64,000 nucleotides of DNA from Pseudomonas guariconensis (GCF_900102675.1 NZ_FMYX01000014.1:62001-126000), one strand, 5' to 3'; shown: positions 8,717 to 17,466, counted from the first letter of the stretch. The notes: generated by a model not told the origin, from the letters alone. Translations and numbers: made by a program.

Positions 8717-9076
8717 TTTCATGGTGATGCGAAGTAGGAAAACTCCTTCACATGACTCCTGGAGAGTGCCGACTGCTTATGCTGCAGGCCTTATGCGCTG
8801 GCACCTCCGTGTCCTTCTAGAGCAAAAGCTCGTGTGGCCTGCGAGGTTTCAAGCTAGCCGCTTTTGGGCAATAAGCAAATTTTCGAGAAAACCCCGTCTT
8901 AACTATGTTTGTCACTGACCTGCCTCATGGAACGCGCAGTATTAATGCCAACTATATAGACCGACTCGTTATGAGGGTTTTAGCCTTGATCGCTTGGTCT
9001 AATATGAGTTGACCGCTCCGTTATAAGAATCAACAAGGTGTTTCATGCGTATGACAACAGCCCAAAGGGGAGCCCT
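8717..9076. other. Divergent intergenic region between the two arcD genes
   Basis: Apart from the arcD promoter, this stretch is A+T-richer than its flanks and has no convincing gene. Several TATA-like hexamers lie at 8954-9025 (TATATA, TAATAT, TATAAG), any of which could serve the plus-strand antiporter, but none has a good -35 box at 16-18 bases. I found no second ANR-type dyad. A 72-codon plus-strand frame at 8700-8918 has atypical composition and no ribosome site. Confidence 0.5.
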
Positions 9077-10504
9077 ATGAGTGAACCGGGACAGAAGCTA
9101 CGCCTGGGTGCGTTGATCGCGCTGGTGGTCGGCTCGATGATCGGCGGTGGGATCTTTTCGTTGCCGCAGAACATGGCGGCGCGCGCCGATGTGGGCGCGG
9201 TGCTGATCGGTTGGGGCATCACTGCCGTGGGCATGCTGGCACTGGCGTTCGTGTTCCAGACCCTGGCCAACCGCAAGCCGGAGCTGGACTCAGGGGTGTA
9301 CGCCTACGCCAAGGCCGGCTTTGGCGAGTACATGGGCTTTTCCTCGGCCTGGGGGTACTGGATCAGCGCATGGCTGGGCAATGTGGGCTATTTCGTGTTG
9401 CTGTTCAGCACCCTGGGTTTCTACTACCCGGTCTTCGGCGAGGGCAATACGCCGGTAGCCATCGCCTGTGCGTCTTTGCTGTTGTGGGCAGTGCACTTTC
9501 TGGTACTGCGCGGCATCAAGGAAGCGGCGTTCATCAACCAGGTGACCACCGTGGCCAAGGTGGTGCCGCTGCTGATCTTCATCGTCATTGCCGCCTTCGC
9601 CTTCCGGGCCGATATCTTCACCCGTGACATCTGGGGGCTGAGCAACCCCAAGTTCGGCAACGTGCTGGAGCAGGTGCGCAACATGATGCTGGTGACCGTG
9701 TTCGTGTTCATCGGCATCGAGGGCGCCAGTGTGTATTCGGGGCGGGCGCTGCATCGCTCGGACGTGGGCAAGGCCACGGTCATCGGCTTTCTCGGGGTGC
9801 TGGCATTGTTGGTGCTGGTCAATGTGCTGTCGTTGGGGGTGATGACCCAGCCAGAGCTGGCCAATCTGCAGAACCCCTCGTTGGCTTCGGTGCTGGAACA
9901 CATCGTCGGGCCCTGGGGCGCCTTGCTGATCAGCATTGGCTTGGCGATATCGCTGCTGGGTGCGCTGCTTTCCTGGGCGCTGCTGTGCGCCGAGATCCTC
10001 TTTGCCACGGCGCGGGACCAGACCATGCCGCGTTTCCTGGCCAAGGAGAACGCCAACCATGTACCGGCCAACGCCCTGTGGCTGACCAATGTGATGATTC
10101 AGGGCTTCCTGCTGATCACATTGGTCTCGGCGGGCACCTACACCAGCCTGATCTACCTGGCGTCGTCGATGATTCTGGTGCCGTACTTCTGGTCGGCGGC
10201 CTACGCGGTGCTGCTGACCCTGCGTGGTGAAGGCTATGCCGAGCAGCCGCAGTTGCGTCGCAAGGACCTGGTAGTCGCCCTGGTGGCGCTGCTCTATGCC
10301 GTCTGGTTGCTGTATGCCGGGGGGCTCAAGTACCTGCTGCTCTCGGCCCTGCTCTATGCGCCGGGCGTGATCCTGTTCGCCCGAGCCAAGCACGAACAAG
10401 GCAAGGCGTTGTTCACTGGCTGGGAAAAGCTGATCTTCGCAGCGGTGCTGGCCGGAGCGGGGCTAGCGGCCTACGGCTTGTATTCAGGGGTGCTGAGTTT
10501 GTGA
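9077..10504 (+). CDS. Second ArcD-like arginine/ornithine antiporter
   Basis: This 475-residue APC-family protein is collinear with ArcD along its whole length. Both contain GSMIGGGIFSLPQNMAA, NVGYFVLLFSTLG and QVRNMMLVTV. It is transcribed divergently from arcDABC and stands alone. The start is the ATG at 9077, four bases after GGGGAG; the frame continues upstream without conserved sequence. An exchange of arginine/ornithine or a related cationic amino acid across the inner membrane is likely. Because no ANR-type site was found on its side, it may serve aerobic uptake or another signal. Its 3' end overlaps the convergent small membrane gene by 21 bases. Confidence 0.88.
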   Translation: MSEPGQKLRLGALIALVVGSMIGGGIFSLPQNMAARADVGAVLIGWGITAVGMLALAFVFQTLANRKPELDSGVYAYAKAGFGEYMGFSSAWGYWISAWLGNVGYFVLLFSTLGFYYPVFGEGNTPVAIACASLLLWAVHFLVLRGIKEAAFINQVTTVAKVVPLLIFIVIAAFAFRADIFTRDIWGLSNPKFGNVLEQVRNMMLVTVFVFIGIEGASVYSGRALHRSDVGKATVIGFLGVLALLVLVNVLSLGVMTQPELANLQNPSLASVLEHIVGPWGALLISIGLAISLLGALLSWALLCAEILFATARDQTMPRFLAKENANHVPANALWLTNVMIQGFLLITLVSAGTYTSLIYLASSMILVPYFWSAAYAVLLTLRGEGYAEQPQLRRKDLVVALVALLYAVWLLYAGGLKYLLLSALLYAPGVILFARAKHEQGKALFTGWEKLIFAAVLAGAGLAAYGLYSGVLSL

Positions 10505-10900
10505 GGGGCAGGGCGGGACAGGTCGCTCCGGGCGCGACCAGATCCACAGATTGCCCAGGGTCATGCCGCCAATGGCCAGAAATACTGGCCAGCGATGCTC
10601 GAAGAACGCCAGCATCAGCCCCGCGCACAGCAGCATGCTGAGCGTGGCGCTGACCTTGGCACGGCGCTGGATCACCTTGCCATTGCGCCAGTTATGGAGG
10701 ATCGGCCCGAACAACCGATGGTTTTCCAGCCAGGCGCTCAGACGCGGGGAGCTGCGAGTCGCTGCCCAGGCGGCCAGGAGAATGAATTCGGTGGTGGGCA
10801 GGCCGGGTACGACGATCGCGACCAGCCCAATACCCAAGCTGACATAGGCCAGGATTGCGTAGAGCAGGCGGGCGAGTTTCGAGCGGGCTGGTCGGGTCAT
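10484..10900 (-). CDS. YbaN/DUF454-type small inner-membrane protein
   Basis: The protein has 138 residues and at least three hydrophobic segments. LLYAILAYVSLGIGLVAIVVPGLPTTEF opens the protein and is typical of the DUF454 (YbaN) family; it continues FWLLA-like (here ILLAAWAATRSSPRL). The ATG at 10900 matches the family N-terminus, although the frame is open further upstream. It lies 55 bases after the haem oxygenase gene on the same strand. In several proteobacteria YbaN-like genes accompany haem-uptake loci, so it is probably the last gene of this iron/haem cluster. Its biochemical role is unknown. Confidence 0.82.
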   Translation of the reverse strand: MTRPARSKLARLLYAILAYVSLGIGLVAIVVPGLPTTEFILLAAWAATRSSPRLSAWLENHRLFGPILHNWRNGKVIQRRAKVSATLSMLLCAGLMLAFFEHRWPVFLAIGGMTLGNLWIWSRPERPVPPCPSQTQHP

Positions 10901-10955
10901 GGTCTCACTGCGAAAAAACGGTCCGGCCAACGGAGCGGTGACCGGGTGAAGCCTC

Positions 10956-11549
10956 TCAGGCCAGTGCGGCATCCGCGGCATAGGCATGCTTGAGCAGTTC
11001 GGTGAAGCGCTCGAAGGCCGCCACTGCGCCACGTTCGGCGGCGGCATCCTCCTCGGCCGAAAGCTCGAGGTTATCGAGGATTCGGGTGAACTGCTTCCAG
11101 CCTTCGGCGCGACCACCGGCCGGCTCGCCCAGATGACGGGCGCCGAAGCTGTCGGACAGCCCAAGAGCCACGGCACGCTTGATCAGGAACGCGGCGCCCA
11201 GTTTGGAGCCTTCGGAGACGAAGATCCAGCCCAAGGCCTGGCCCAGGCTCGGCCCTTGCAACGCGCCGGGCAAAGGGGCGGGAACGTCGGTGTCCAGGTC
11301 GGCCAGGTCCAGACGTGCCTGCTCGGCACGGCAGCGCTGGGCCAGGTCCGGCACGATGGTGATCAGTCGCGGGTCGTTGTACAGGGCCTGCAGTTCGGAC
11401 TGGAACAGGTACTGGGCGACCACGAAGCGGGCGAAGCTTTCGCGGCTGTCGAATGGCTTGTGGGATTTGACCAGGGCGTCCAGCTCGGCGTGCGGTGCGT
11501 GGGTGACCTGGTTCAGGCGCTGCGAGCGCAGGGCGGGGGTGGCGGTCAT
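10956..11549 (-). CDS. hemO: Bacterial haem oxygenase (HemO/PigA type)
   Basis: The 197-residue cytosolic enzyme opens the haem ring to release iron, biliverdin and CO. It resembles P. aeruginosa PigA in length and sequence: LRSQRLNQVTHAPHAELD holds the proximal haem ligand (His20), and FVSEGSKLGAAFLIKRA contains the distal-helix glycines. The ATG at 11549 (MTATPALRSQRL) follows AAGGAC-like sequence. It lies downstream of the haem receptor and is likely Fur-regulated with the cluster, directly or by readthrough. Which biliverdin isomer forms cannot be told from this reading. Confidence 0.92.
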   Translation of the reverse strand: MTATPALRSQRLNQVTHAPHAELDALVKSHKPFDSRESFARFVVAQYLFQSELQALYNDPRLITIVPDLAQRCRAEQARLDLADLDTDVPAPLPGALQGPSLGQALGWIFVSEGSKLGAAFLIKRAVALGLSDSFGARHLGEPAGGRAEGWKQFTRILDNLELSAEEDAAAERGAVAAFERFTELLKHAYAADAALA

Positions 11550-11673
11550 GGAAAGGTCCTTGGCAGATGAGGGCTCTAGACGAGACGAATCGGGTCGGGT
11601 CCGACCGTAAAAAAGGTGTTTGCAGAGGGGTGAAGGCCCCACTGGTACCGCGCCGATCCTGAGACCGGCGCAG

Positions 11674-11706
11674 CCCCTGTGGGAGCGGCTTCAGCCGCGA
11701 AGCAGG
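11674..11706. repeat. REP-type palindrome
   Basis: The sequence reads cccctgtgggagcggcttca and continues with gccgcgaag, with an internal agcggc/gccgc dyad. This is the typical P. putida repetitive extragenic palindrome. It lies in the 184-base gap between the receptor and haem oxygenase genes and may lower expression of the downstream gene relative to the receptor. Confidence 0.75.
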
Positions 11707-11733
11707 CGATGCGGTGCCGTCGCACGACGGCGC

Positions 11734-14331
11734 TCAGATATCCCAGATCAAATTGATGGCGAAGTTGCGTCCCGGCGCGGTCAGGCGATCGAGGTTGGCG
11801 GGCTGGGTGACGGCGGCTTCGCTCTGGCCGTTCTGGCCGACAGTGGCATAGCTGCGTACGTCATCCCACTGCCAGTACTTCTTGTCGGTCAGGTTGTACA
11901 GACCGGCATTGACGGTCAAATCGTCCGTGATCTTGTAGAAGCCGCTCAGGTCGAGCACGCCATAGCCGGGAGTACGCCAGCGCGAAGTGCTGCCGTCGGG
12001 GGAGAAGAACGTGGTGTCGTCGACGCGGTTCTTGCGCTTGACCAATGTCCAGCTCAGCAGGCCGCCATAGCTGTCCTGCTCATACCCCAGGCCAAACACG
12101 CCAGTGAGTGGGTTGACGCTGTTCAGCGGCTGGCCGGTGTCATCGTTGCGGCCATAGGCGTAGGCCACCGAGCCTTGGGTGTACAGGCCTTGCGGTGCGC
12201 CAAAGCGATCCAGGTTCAGACGACCTCTGACCTCGGCGCCCTTGATGGTGGCGTGCTTGATGTTCTGCGCCTGGAAGTCGAGCGCGTCGTTGCCGTTGAG
12301 CAGGGCGTCTTCATTGATGAAATCGCGGTACTTGTTATAGAAGGCGGCGACATCGAAGTTGCCCGCATCGAAGTTGCCGCGCAGACCGGTCTCGTAGCTT
12401 TTGCTCTTTTCCGGCTCAAGGTTCGGATTCGGCTGGACCACATAGCCGCCGGCCGGGTTCTCGAAGCGGCCATACAATGCCTTGGCCGTCGGCGTGCGGA
12501 AGCCTTCGGCGTACTGCCCGTACCAGGTGTAGTGGTCGTTGAAGGCGTAGGTGACGCCCAGCTTGGGCGAAACGCGGTGCCAGTTCTTCTGTTTGTCGCT
12601 GACGGTGGTGTTGCCCGAGGTCGGCAGGGTGGCCAGGAACTCATCGGTCAGGTGCGGCTTGAGCCGGGTGTAGTCGTAGCGTGCGCCCGGCAGGAAGGTC
12701 CAGTTGTTCCAGCGGATCTCGTCCTGGGCGAATAGGCTGTAGGTGTTGATGGTCGGGTCGGGGAAGTCGCTGACCCGGGCCAGGCTGTCGGGGGGACTGA
12801 TCTGGCCGATGGCTGTGCAGGAGCCACCAACATTCAGGCAGACGCCCGTACCGCTACGAGAACCGGTGACTTTTTCTTGCTTGAGCGTTGTGCCGTAGGT
12901 CAGCAGATGGTCGGTGGCGCCAACGGTGAACGCTTTGTCGAGCTGTGCATCGAGCACCCATTGGCGGTCCTTGTAGGTCGTCTGCCGATCACGAAGCACT
13001 TCGCGGCCACGGGCGAAGTACAGCTCCTCGGTGCGTTGATCGGTCTTGGCGATCTGGTAGTTCAGGCTCCATTTCATGTGATCGGCCAGCAGGCTGTCGA
13101 GGCCGAACTCATGAGTGATGCCGAAGCGTTCCCGCGTGATGGTGTCATCGGCGCTTCGGGCGCGATACATGTTCGAAGCGCCCATGCCGGGAATGAACGG
13201 TCCACCCACGGCACTGAGCACATTCTGGTCGCGATCGTCCTTGTAACGCTCGTAGGTAACGCCCACTCGCGCGTCCTCGGCGTAGTTCCAGCCAAGTTTG
13301 GCCAGTACGTTGGTGGTGCGCGCATCCTCGGGGTTGGCCTTGGTGCGGTCAAGGCCGGTGCCACCGTGCTCGTCGTAGGATTCGGTTTCGTGACCGTTGC
13401 GCTGGCTCAGATGCAACAGGCCGTCGAAGTCGCCCTGGCGGCCGGCGGCGGTGGCGGAGGTCAGCCAGCTTTCATCGGCCGAGCTGTAGCCGGTCTTGAG
13501 GCGGGCGCCCATGTCCTTGCCAGGCTTGATGATGTCGTCCGGATCGAGGGTGAAGTAGCTGACCGCGCCGCCAATGGCATTGCTGCCATAGAGCACCGAG
13601 GCTGGGCCGCGAAGGATCTCCACGCGCTTGACGATCTCGGGATCGACATAGTTGCGTTGGGTCTGGGCATAGGGGCCGTAGAAGAAACCATCCGGAACCG
13701 AGACGCCGTCGACCTGGGTGAGGATCCGTTCGCCATCGATGCCGCGGATGTTGTAGCCGTTCAGGCCGCTGCGCTGGCCGACGCCGCCGACGGAGACGCC
13801 GGGCTCGTAACGGACCAGTTCCTTGATGTCGTTGACGTTCCTGCGATCCAGTTGCTCGCGGGTCTGCACGCTGACGGTGCTTGGCACCTGGCTGACGTCC
13901 TGGGCGCTGCGGGTGGCGCTCACGGTCAGTTGCTGCAGGGCGATGGTGTTGCCGGCCTGCTGGCGCTCCAATACCACGTTGGCGTTGCCGATCTTGCGCA
14001 GGCTCAGCCCGGTGCCTTGCAGCAGACGGCGCAATGCGGCTTCAGCAGGCAGCGAGCCCCGTACCCCCGGTGACGACACGCCCTCGGCCAATTCGGCACT
14101 GAACCCGACCTGCCAGCCGGTGATCTGGCTGAACGCGTTGATCGCCGAGACCAGTGGCTGCTGCTCGATGGCAAAGCGGTAGTCGCCCAGGCGTGGGTTG
14201 CTGGTATTGGCCGGTTCTGCGGCCAGGGTAGGCAGGCTGCAGGCGCCGCTGGCGAGCAGGGCCAGGGTCAGCAAGGACAATTGCCCCATGCGGCGGGAAG
14301 GGGTGGACGGGCGAGTTGGACCTGTGGACAT
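11734..14331 (-). CDS. TonB-dependent haem/haemoprotein receptor with signalling (STN) domain
   Basis: The precursor has 865 residues, with a signal peptide ending near LPTLAAEPA (about residue 38). An STN/secretin-like signalling domain follows (about 50-122, FAIEQQPLVSAINAFSQITG). Next come a TonB-box-like QQLTVSAT, a plug (NIRGIDGERILTQVDGVSVP; VEILRGPASVLYGSNAIGG) and a 22-strand-type barrel ending in the aromatic-terminal NFAINLIWDI. The barrel has FRTP and NPNL motifs, like the FRAP/NPNL boxes of haem receptors. The STN domain, with sigma and anti-sigma genes directly upstream, indicates cell-surface signalling: ligand binding outside activates the ECF sigma factor inside. The haem oxygenase gene downstream supports haem as the cargo. 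GGGAG precedes the ATG by eight bases. The locus resembles Hxu-type systems; the exact ligand is inferred. Confidence 0.9.
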   Translation of the reverse strand: MSTGPTRPSTPSRRMGQLSLLTLALLASGACSLPTLAAEPANTSNPRLGDYRFAIEQQPLVSAINAFSQITGWQVGFSAELAEGVSSPGVRGSLPAEAALRRLLQGTGLSLRKIGNANVVLERQQAGNTIALQQLTVSATRSAQDVSQVPSTVSVQTREQLDRRNVNDIKELVRYEPGVSVGGVGQRSGLNGYNIRGIDGERILTQVDGVSVPDGFFYGPYAQTQRNYVDPEIVKRVEILRGPASVLYGSNAIGGAVSYFTLDPDDIIKPGKDMGARLKTGYSSADESWLTSATAAGRQGDFDGLLHLSQRNGHETESYDEHGGTGLDRTKANPEDARTTNVLAKLGWNYAEDARVGVTYERYKDDRDQNVLSAVGGPFIPGMGASNMYRARSADDTITRERFGITHEFGLDSLLADHMKWSLNYQIAKTDQRTEELYFARGREVLRDRQTTYKDRQWVLDAQLDKAFTVGATDHLLTYGTTLKQEKVTGSRSGTGVCLNVGGSCTAIGQISPPDSLARVSDFPDPTINTYSLFAQDEIRWNNWTFLPGARYDYTRLKPHLTDEFLATLPTSGNTTVSDKQKNWHRVSPKLGVTYAFNDHYTWYGQYAEGFRTPTAKALYGRFENPAGGYVVQPNPNLEPEKSKSYETGLRGNFDAGNFDVAAFYNKYRDFINEDALLNGNDALDFQAQNIKHATIKGAEVRGRLNLDRFGAPQGLYTQGSVAYAYGRNDDTGQPLNSVNPLTGVFGLGYEQDSYGGLLSWTLVKRKNRVDDTTFFSPDGSTSRWRTPGYGVLDLSGFYKITDDLTVNAGLYNLTDKKYWQWDDVRSYATVGQNGQSEAAVTQPANLDRLTAPGRNFAINLIWDI

Positions 14332-14374
14332 CGAAGGCGCTCCCTGACGCGCGAACTGTTATAGGTGGTGACCG

Positions 14375-14393
14375 TTCTTGTTTCAAACAAGAA
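14375..14393. promoter_or_regulatory. 19-base perfect palindrome upstream of the haem receptor gene
   Basis: TTCTTGTTTCAAACAAGAA is a perfect dyad of nine-base arms around a central C. It lies 44-62 bases upstream of the receptor start and 65 bases after the anti-sigma stop. No T tract follows on the minus strand, so it looks more like a protein-binding operator or promoter element than a terminator. It is not a Fur box. The binding factor is unknown. Confidence 0.5.
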
Positions 14394-14457
14394 TCAGTTG
14401 CATTGGCTATAACGAGACGGACGGGAAGGCGCGATCGCGTAAAAAAACTTCAGGGCG

Positions 14458-15420
14458 TCAATTGAGGATCACCAGCGCCGGATACTCATGCACTTGTGCA
14501 GAGGTGATGTGGGCCAGGGCGCGCAGGGTTTCCAGAGGTTGGTCCAGGCGGTAGTTGCCGGTCACCGCAACCTGTTCGAGCTTCGGGTTGCGGTTGATGA
14601 TCCAACCGGGGTAGTAGCGGCGCACTTCGGCAAGCACTTGGCTGAGCGGGCAGTTCTCGAACACCAGACGGCCTTCGACCCAGGCTAGGTCTTTGTGCAT
14701 GTCCGGGCGTTGGCGCTGGCCGAACCCCTGAGGGCCGACGCTGATGCTGTCGCCGGCCGACAGGCGGATGCGCTGGTCACGGGCGCCCTGCAAGTCGATA
14801 TCGCCACGCTGCACCCGCACTTGCGCTTCGCCATCGAGGTAACGCACGGCGAAGTCGGTGTCTTTTGCCTGCGCGCGCAGTGGGCCTGCTTCCAACTCCA
14901 GCGGGGCAGGGCTGTTGCCCGGTACCTGGAAGTAAGCCTCGCCTTGCAACAGACGTGCGACCTGGCGGCCGTCACGCAGGTCGTTGGCGAAGGCTGAATT
15001 GGTGTTGAGCAATACCTGGGCGCCGTCGTCCAGTTGCAGGCGCTGACGTTCGCCGACCACGGTCAAGTGGTCGGCCTGCAGGCGCACGGGCAGGTTGCCG
15101 AAGGTAAGCAGCCCGACCAGCAGCACGGCGGCGGTGGCCAAAGGTTTCCAGTGGGTACGCAGGCGACCGCGCAAGGCGGTGCGGTGACGGTGGTTCAATT
15201 GCACGGCGGCCTGATGCAGCGGGGCGCCGTTCCACAGGGCTTCGGCTTCGACATAGGCTTCGGCGTTCTCTGCGGCGGCGCCCAGCCAGGCTTCGAAATC
15301 CCGGGTGTCTTGCTCACTGGCGCATTGCAGACGTACCAGCCAGTCCAGCGCTTCGTCCATGGCACGCGCTCGGGCATCAGGCGCGTCGGGAGACGGGCGA
15401 GGGGCAGGGCTGTCTGTCAC
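14458..15420 (-). CDS. FecR-family anti-sigma regulator
   Basis: This is a 320-residue single-pass inner-membrane protein. Residues 1-90 form the cytoplasmic DUF4880-like domain (ALDWLVRLQCASEQDTRDFEAWL, with the helix WLGAAAENAEAY). The single membrane segment, about 92-110, is PLATAAVLLVGLLTFGN. The periplasmic FecR domain follows (RLQLDDGAQVLLNTNSAFA, LLQGEAYFQV) with a C-terminal STN-like part. It would sense the receptor's signalling domain and control the upstream sigma factor. The start is a GTG at 15420 preceded by AAGGA. It lies 91 bases after the sigma gene. Confidence 0.92.
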   Translation of the reverse strand: MTDSPAPRPSPDAPDARARAMDEALDWLVRLQCASEQDTRDFEAWLGAAAENAEAYVEAEALWNGAPLHQAAVQLNHRHRTALRGRLRTHWKPLATAAVLLVGLLTFGNLPVRLQADHLTVVGERQRLQLDDGAQVLLNTNSAFANDLRDGRQVARLLQGEAYFQVPGNSPAPLELEAGPLRAQAKDTDFAVRYLDGEAQVRVQRGDIDLQGARDQRIRLSAGDSISVGPQGFGQRQRPDMHKDLAWVEGRLVFENCPLSQVLAEVRRYYPGWIINRNPKLEQVAVTGNYRLDQPLETLRALAHITSAQVHEYPALVILN

Positions 15421-15511
15421 AGAAAATCCTTGCTGTGGGTTTTTCGCGAATGATCATGGCTGCGAGCAGGCGTGGCAAGTGGGGGGCGCTGCCGACCGGC
15501 GAATGGTCGGC

Positions 15512-16024
15512 TCAGCGCAGGCGCTCGGCGACGCCCACGCAGATGGCCATGATCAGTTTCAGCTCTTTCTGTACGGTGCTGGCGGACACCTTCAACTGCT
15601 CGGCGATTTCCAGGTAACTGGCGCCATGCAGTCGGCTGAGGATGAAAATGCGCTGCTGGCGTGGGGTGAGCTGATCGAGACTGACGCTCAGGTGCTTGAG
15701 CAGTTGCTCGGCGTGAGCGGCCTCTTCGCTGCTGCTCGTCGGCGCGGCGACGTTGTGCAGCACCTCCTCAGGGACATCGTCAACCAGCGTGCGGGCCTGC
15801 ACGCGGCGCGCGCGCAGGTGATCGAGCGCAAGGTTGCGCGCAGTCTGGAACACGAACGGCTCCAAGTGCTCGATGGGGCGTTCGCCCAAGGCGCGGGTGA
15901 CCCGCAGGTAGGTCTCCTGGAGCAGATCCTCGGCCGTGCTGGGGTTGCCCACCATGCGCTGCAACGTGCGCAGCAAAGGGAGGCGCTGGGTGAGGAACAC
16001 TGTGTTGAACCGGGACTGACTCAC
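15512..16024 (-). CDS. FecI-like ECF sigma factor of the haem-uptake locus
   Basis: A 170-residue extracytoplasmic-function sigma factor. Region 2 includes AEDLLQETYLRVTRAL and NLALDHLRARR. Region 4 includes QLTPRQQRIFILSRLHG followed by the helix-turn-helix YLEIAEQLKVSASTVQKEL. It should direct RNA polymerase to the receptor promoter once released by the FecR-type protein encoded next. A Fur-box-like palindrome starts 27 bases upstream of the ATG, so iron should repress it. The gene order sigma, anti-sigma, receptor, haem oxygenase is all on the minus strand. Confidence 0.93.
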   Translation of the reverse strand: MSQSRFNTVFLTQRLPLLRTLQRMVGNPSTAEDLLQETYLRVTRALGERPIEHLEPFVFQTARNLALDHLRARRVQARTLVDDVPEEVLHNVAAPTSSSEEAAHAEQLLKHLSVSLDQLTPRQQRIFILSRLHGASYLEIAEQLKVSASTVQKELKLIMAICVGVAERLR

Positions 16025-16050
16025 GAGGAAACCTGACCGACGAAAGGCAA

Positions 16051-16067
16051 ATGATAATGCTTATCAT
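16051..16067. promoter_or_regulatory. Fur-box-like palindrome
   Basis: ATGATAATGCTTATCAT is a dyad with seven-base arms around TGC. It contains the GATAAT unit of the Fur consensus in both orientations and lies just upstream of the ECF sigma gene. It fits iron-dependent repression of the haem locus. Confidence 0.75.
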
Positions 16068-16199
16068 CTTGTGGTTTGGTCAAGCCTCATCGATGTAAAG
16101 AGTGGGTAAGTGTCGCGGTGTTGCGACCCGTCGCAGGCTTCGCCAGGTCCTACAAAAGAACCCATCAGGCACTGGCGCAGCGTGCGATGGTCTGCCAGG

Positions 16200-17201
16200 T
16201 CAACCCGCGTTGCACAGCGCCAGGCAGTTGTCGAGCATGCGGTTGGAGAAGCCCCATTCGTTGTCGTACCAGGCCATCACCTTGAGCATCCGGCCATTGG
16301 CGCGGGTGTGGTTGGCGTCGAAGATCGACGACAGCGGGTTATGGTTGAAATCGCAGGACACCAGCGGCAGGGCGTTGTAGCCCAGGATGCGTGAGTGCCG
16401 GCTGGCTTCGAGGAACAGTTGGTTGACCTCCTCGGCGCTGGCTTCGCGCTTGAGGTTGACGGTCAGGTCTACCAGCGACACATTGATCACCGGCACCCGC
16501 ACCGCCATGCCCGTGAGCTTTCCGGCCAGCTCCGGCAGCACCAGGCCCACGGCCTCGGCGGCGCCGGTCTTGCTCGGGATCATCGACTGGGTGGCCGAGC
16601 GCGCGCGATAGGGGTCGGTGTGGTAGACGTCGGTGAGCACCTGGTCATTGGTGTAGGCGTGGATGGTGGTCATCAGCCCGTGCTCGATGCCGAACTCACG
16701 GTGGAGCACCTGGGCGATCGGCGCCAGGCAGTTGGTGGTGCAAGAAGCATTGGAGATGATCTGGTGCGAGGCGCGCAAGGTGTCGTGGTTGACCCCGTAC
16801 ACCACCGTGGCGTCGGCTCCCTTGGCGGGCGCCGAGATGATCACCTTGCTTGCGCCGGCGCTCAGGTGGGCTGCTGCCTTGGCGCGGTCGGTGAACAAGC
16901 CCGTGCATTCGAACACCACATCCACCGCTTCGGCCTTCCAGGGCAGCTCCGCCGGGTTGCGAATGGCACTGACCGAGATACGGTCGCCATTGACCGTCAG
17001 GCTCTCCTGGTCGGATTCGACTTGAGCGTCGAACGTGCCGTGCACGCTGTCGTACTTGAGCAGGTGGGCATTCATCGCACTGTCGCCCAGGTCGTTGATG
17101 GCGACGACTTGCAGGTCCTGGCGGTAGCCTTGGGTATAGAGTGCGCGCAGGACGTTGCGTCCGATGCGGCCAAATCCATTGATGGCGATCCGAAGGGTCA
17201 T
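16200..17201 (-). CDS. gap: Glyceraldehyde-3-phosphate dehydrogenase (gap-1 type)
   Basis: The 333-residue cytosolic enzyme oxidises and phosphorylates glyceraldehyde-3-phosphate with NAD. INGFGRIGRNVLRAL is the NAD-binding loop, SNASCTTNCLAPI holds the catalytic Cys154, and TTIHAYTNDQ holds the base His181. The C-terminus WYDNEWGFSNRM is diagnostic. It is divergent from edd across 265 bases that carry operator-like dyads. This arrangement links lower glycolysis to the Entner-Doudoroff genes, and in P. putida gap-1 is known as part of the HexR regulon. Confidence 0.96.
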   Translation of the reverse strand: MTLRIAINGFGRIGRNVLRALYTQGYRQDLQVVAINDLGDSAMNAHLLKYDSVHGTFDAQVESDQESLTVNGDRISVSAIRNPAELPWKAEAVDVVFECTGLFTDRAKAAAHLSAGASKVIISAPAKGADATVVYGVNHDTLRASHQIISNASCTTNCLAPIAQVLHREFGIEHGLMTTIHAYTNDQVLTDVYHTDPYRARSATQSMIPSKTGAAEAVGLVLPELAGKLTGMAVRVPVINVSLVDLTVNLKREASAEEVNQLFLEASRHSRILGYNALPLVSCDFNHNPLSSIFDANHTRANGRMLKVMAWYDNEWGFSNRMLDNCLALCNAG

Positions 17202-17263
17202 GGCATTACCTCTGGCAGTCCGAGTGAAGCTTGTGGCAAAAAGGTCACTTCACTGAAACGGTT

Positions 17264-17281
17264 TTGTTATTGGAATTACAA
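17264..17281. promoter_or_regulatory. HexR-like dyad on the gap side of the gap/edd intergenic region
   Basis: TTGTTATTGGAATTACAA pairs with itself at eight of nine positions and starts 63 bases upstream of gap. The TTGT and ACAA halves are ten bases apart rather than the seven or eight described for HexR sites, so assignment to HexR is tentative. Confidence 0.35.
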
Positions 17282-17328
17282 GATTATTCACTGTTTGATA
17301 GAAAACAAGCCTTTTTGATGGCAGTATT

Positions 17329-17343
17329 TTGTTAAACCTACAA
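17329..17343. promoter_or_regulatory. Putative HexR operator upstream of edd
   Basis: TTGTTAAACCTACAA fits the TTGT-N7-ACAA pattern reported for P. putida HexR. It lies 124-138 bases upstream of the edd start, where binding would block the edd-glk-gltR-gtrS promoter until KDPG is present. Confidence 0.65.
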
Positions 17344-17466
17344 CGAGTGGTCGGGCAGACCACCCCCAGATCGCGTCAGGCCCCCTTACCTTGAGCCTAG
17401 GCCGCAATCGTTTGAAGGGGAAATGCCCATCGACGCCACCCTTACAGTCAGCCTGGAGTCCAGTAC

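Noticed and set aside
8700..8918. A 72-codon plus-strand frame in the arcD/arcD-like gap
   Set aside because: No ribosome site, atypical composition, and it overlaps the ANR-type promoter of arcDABC.
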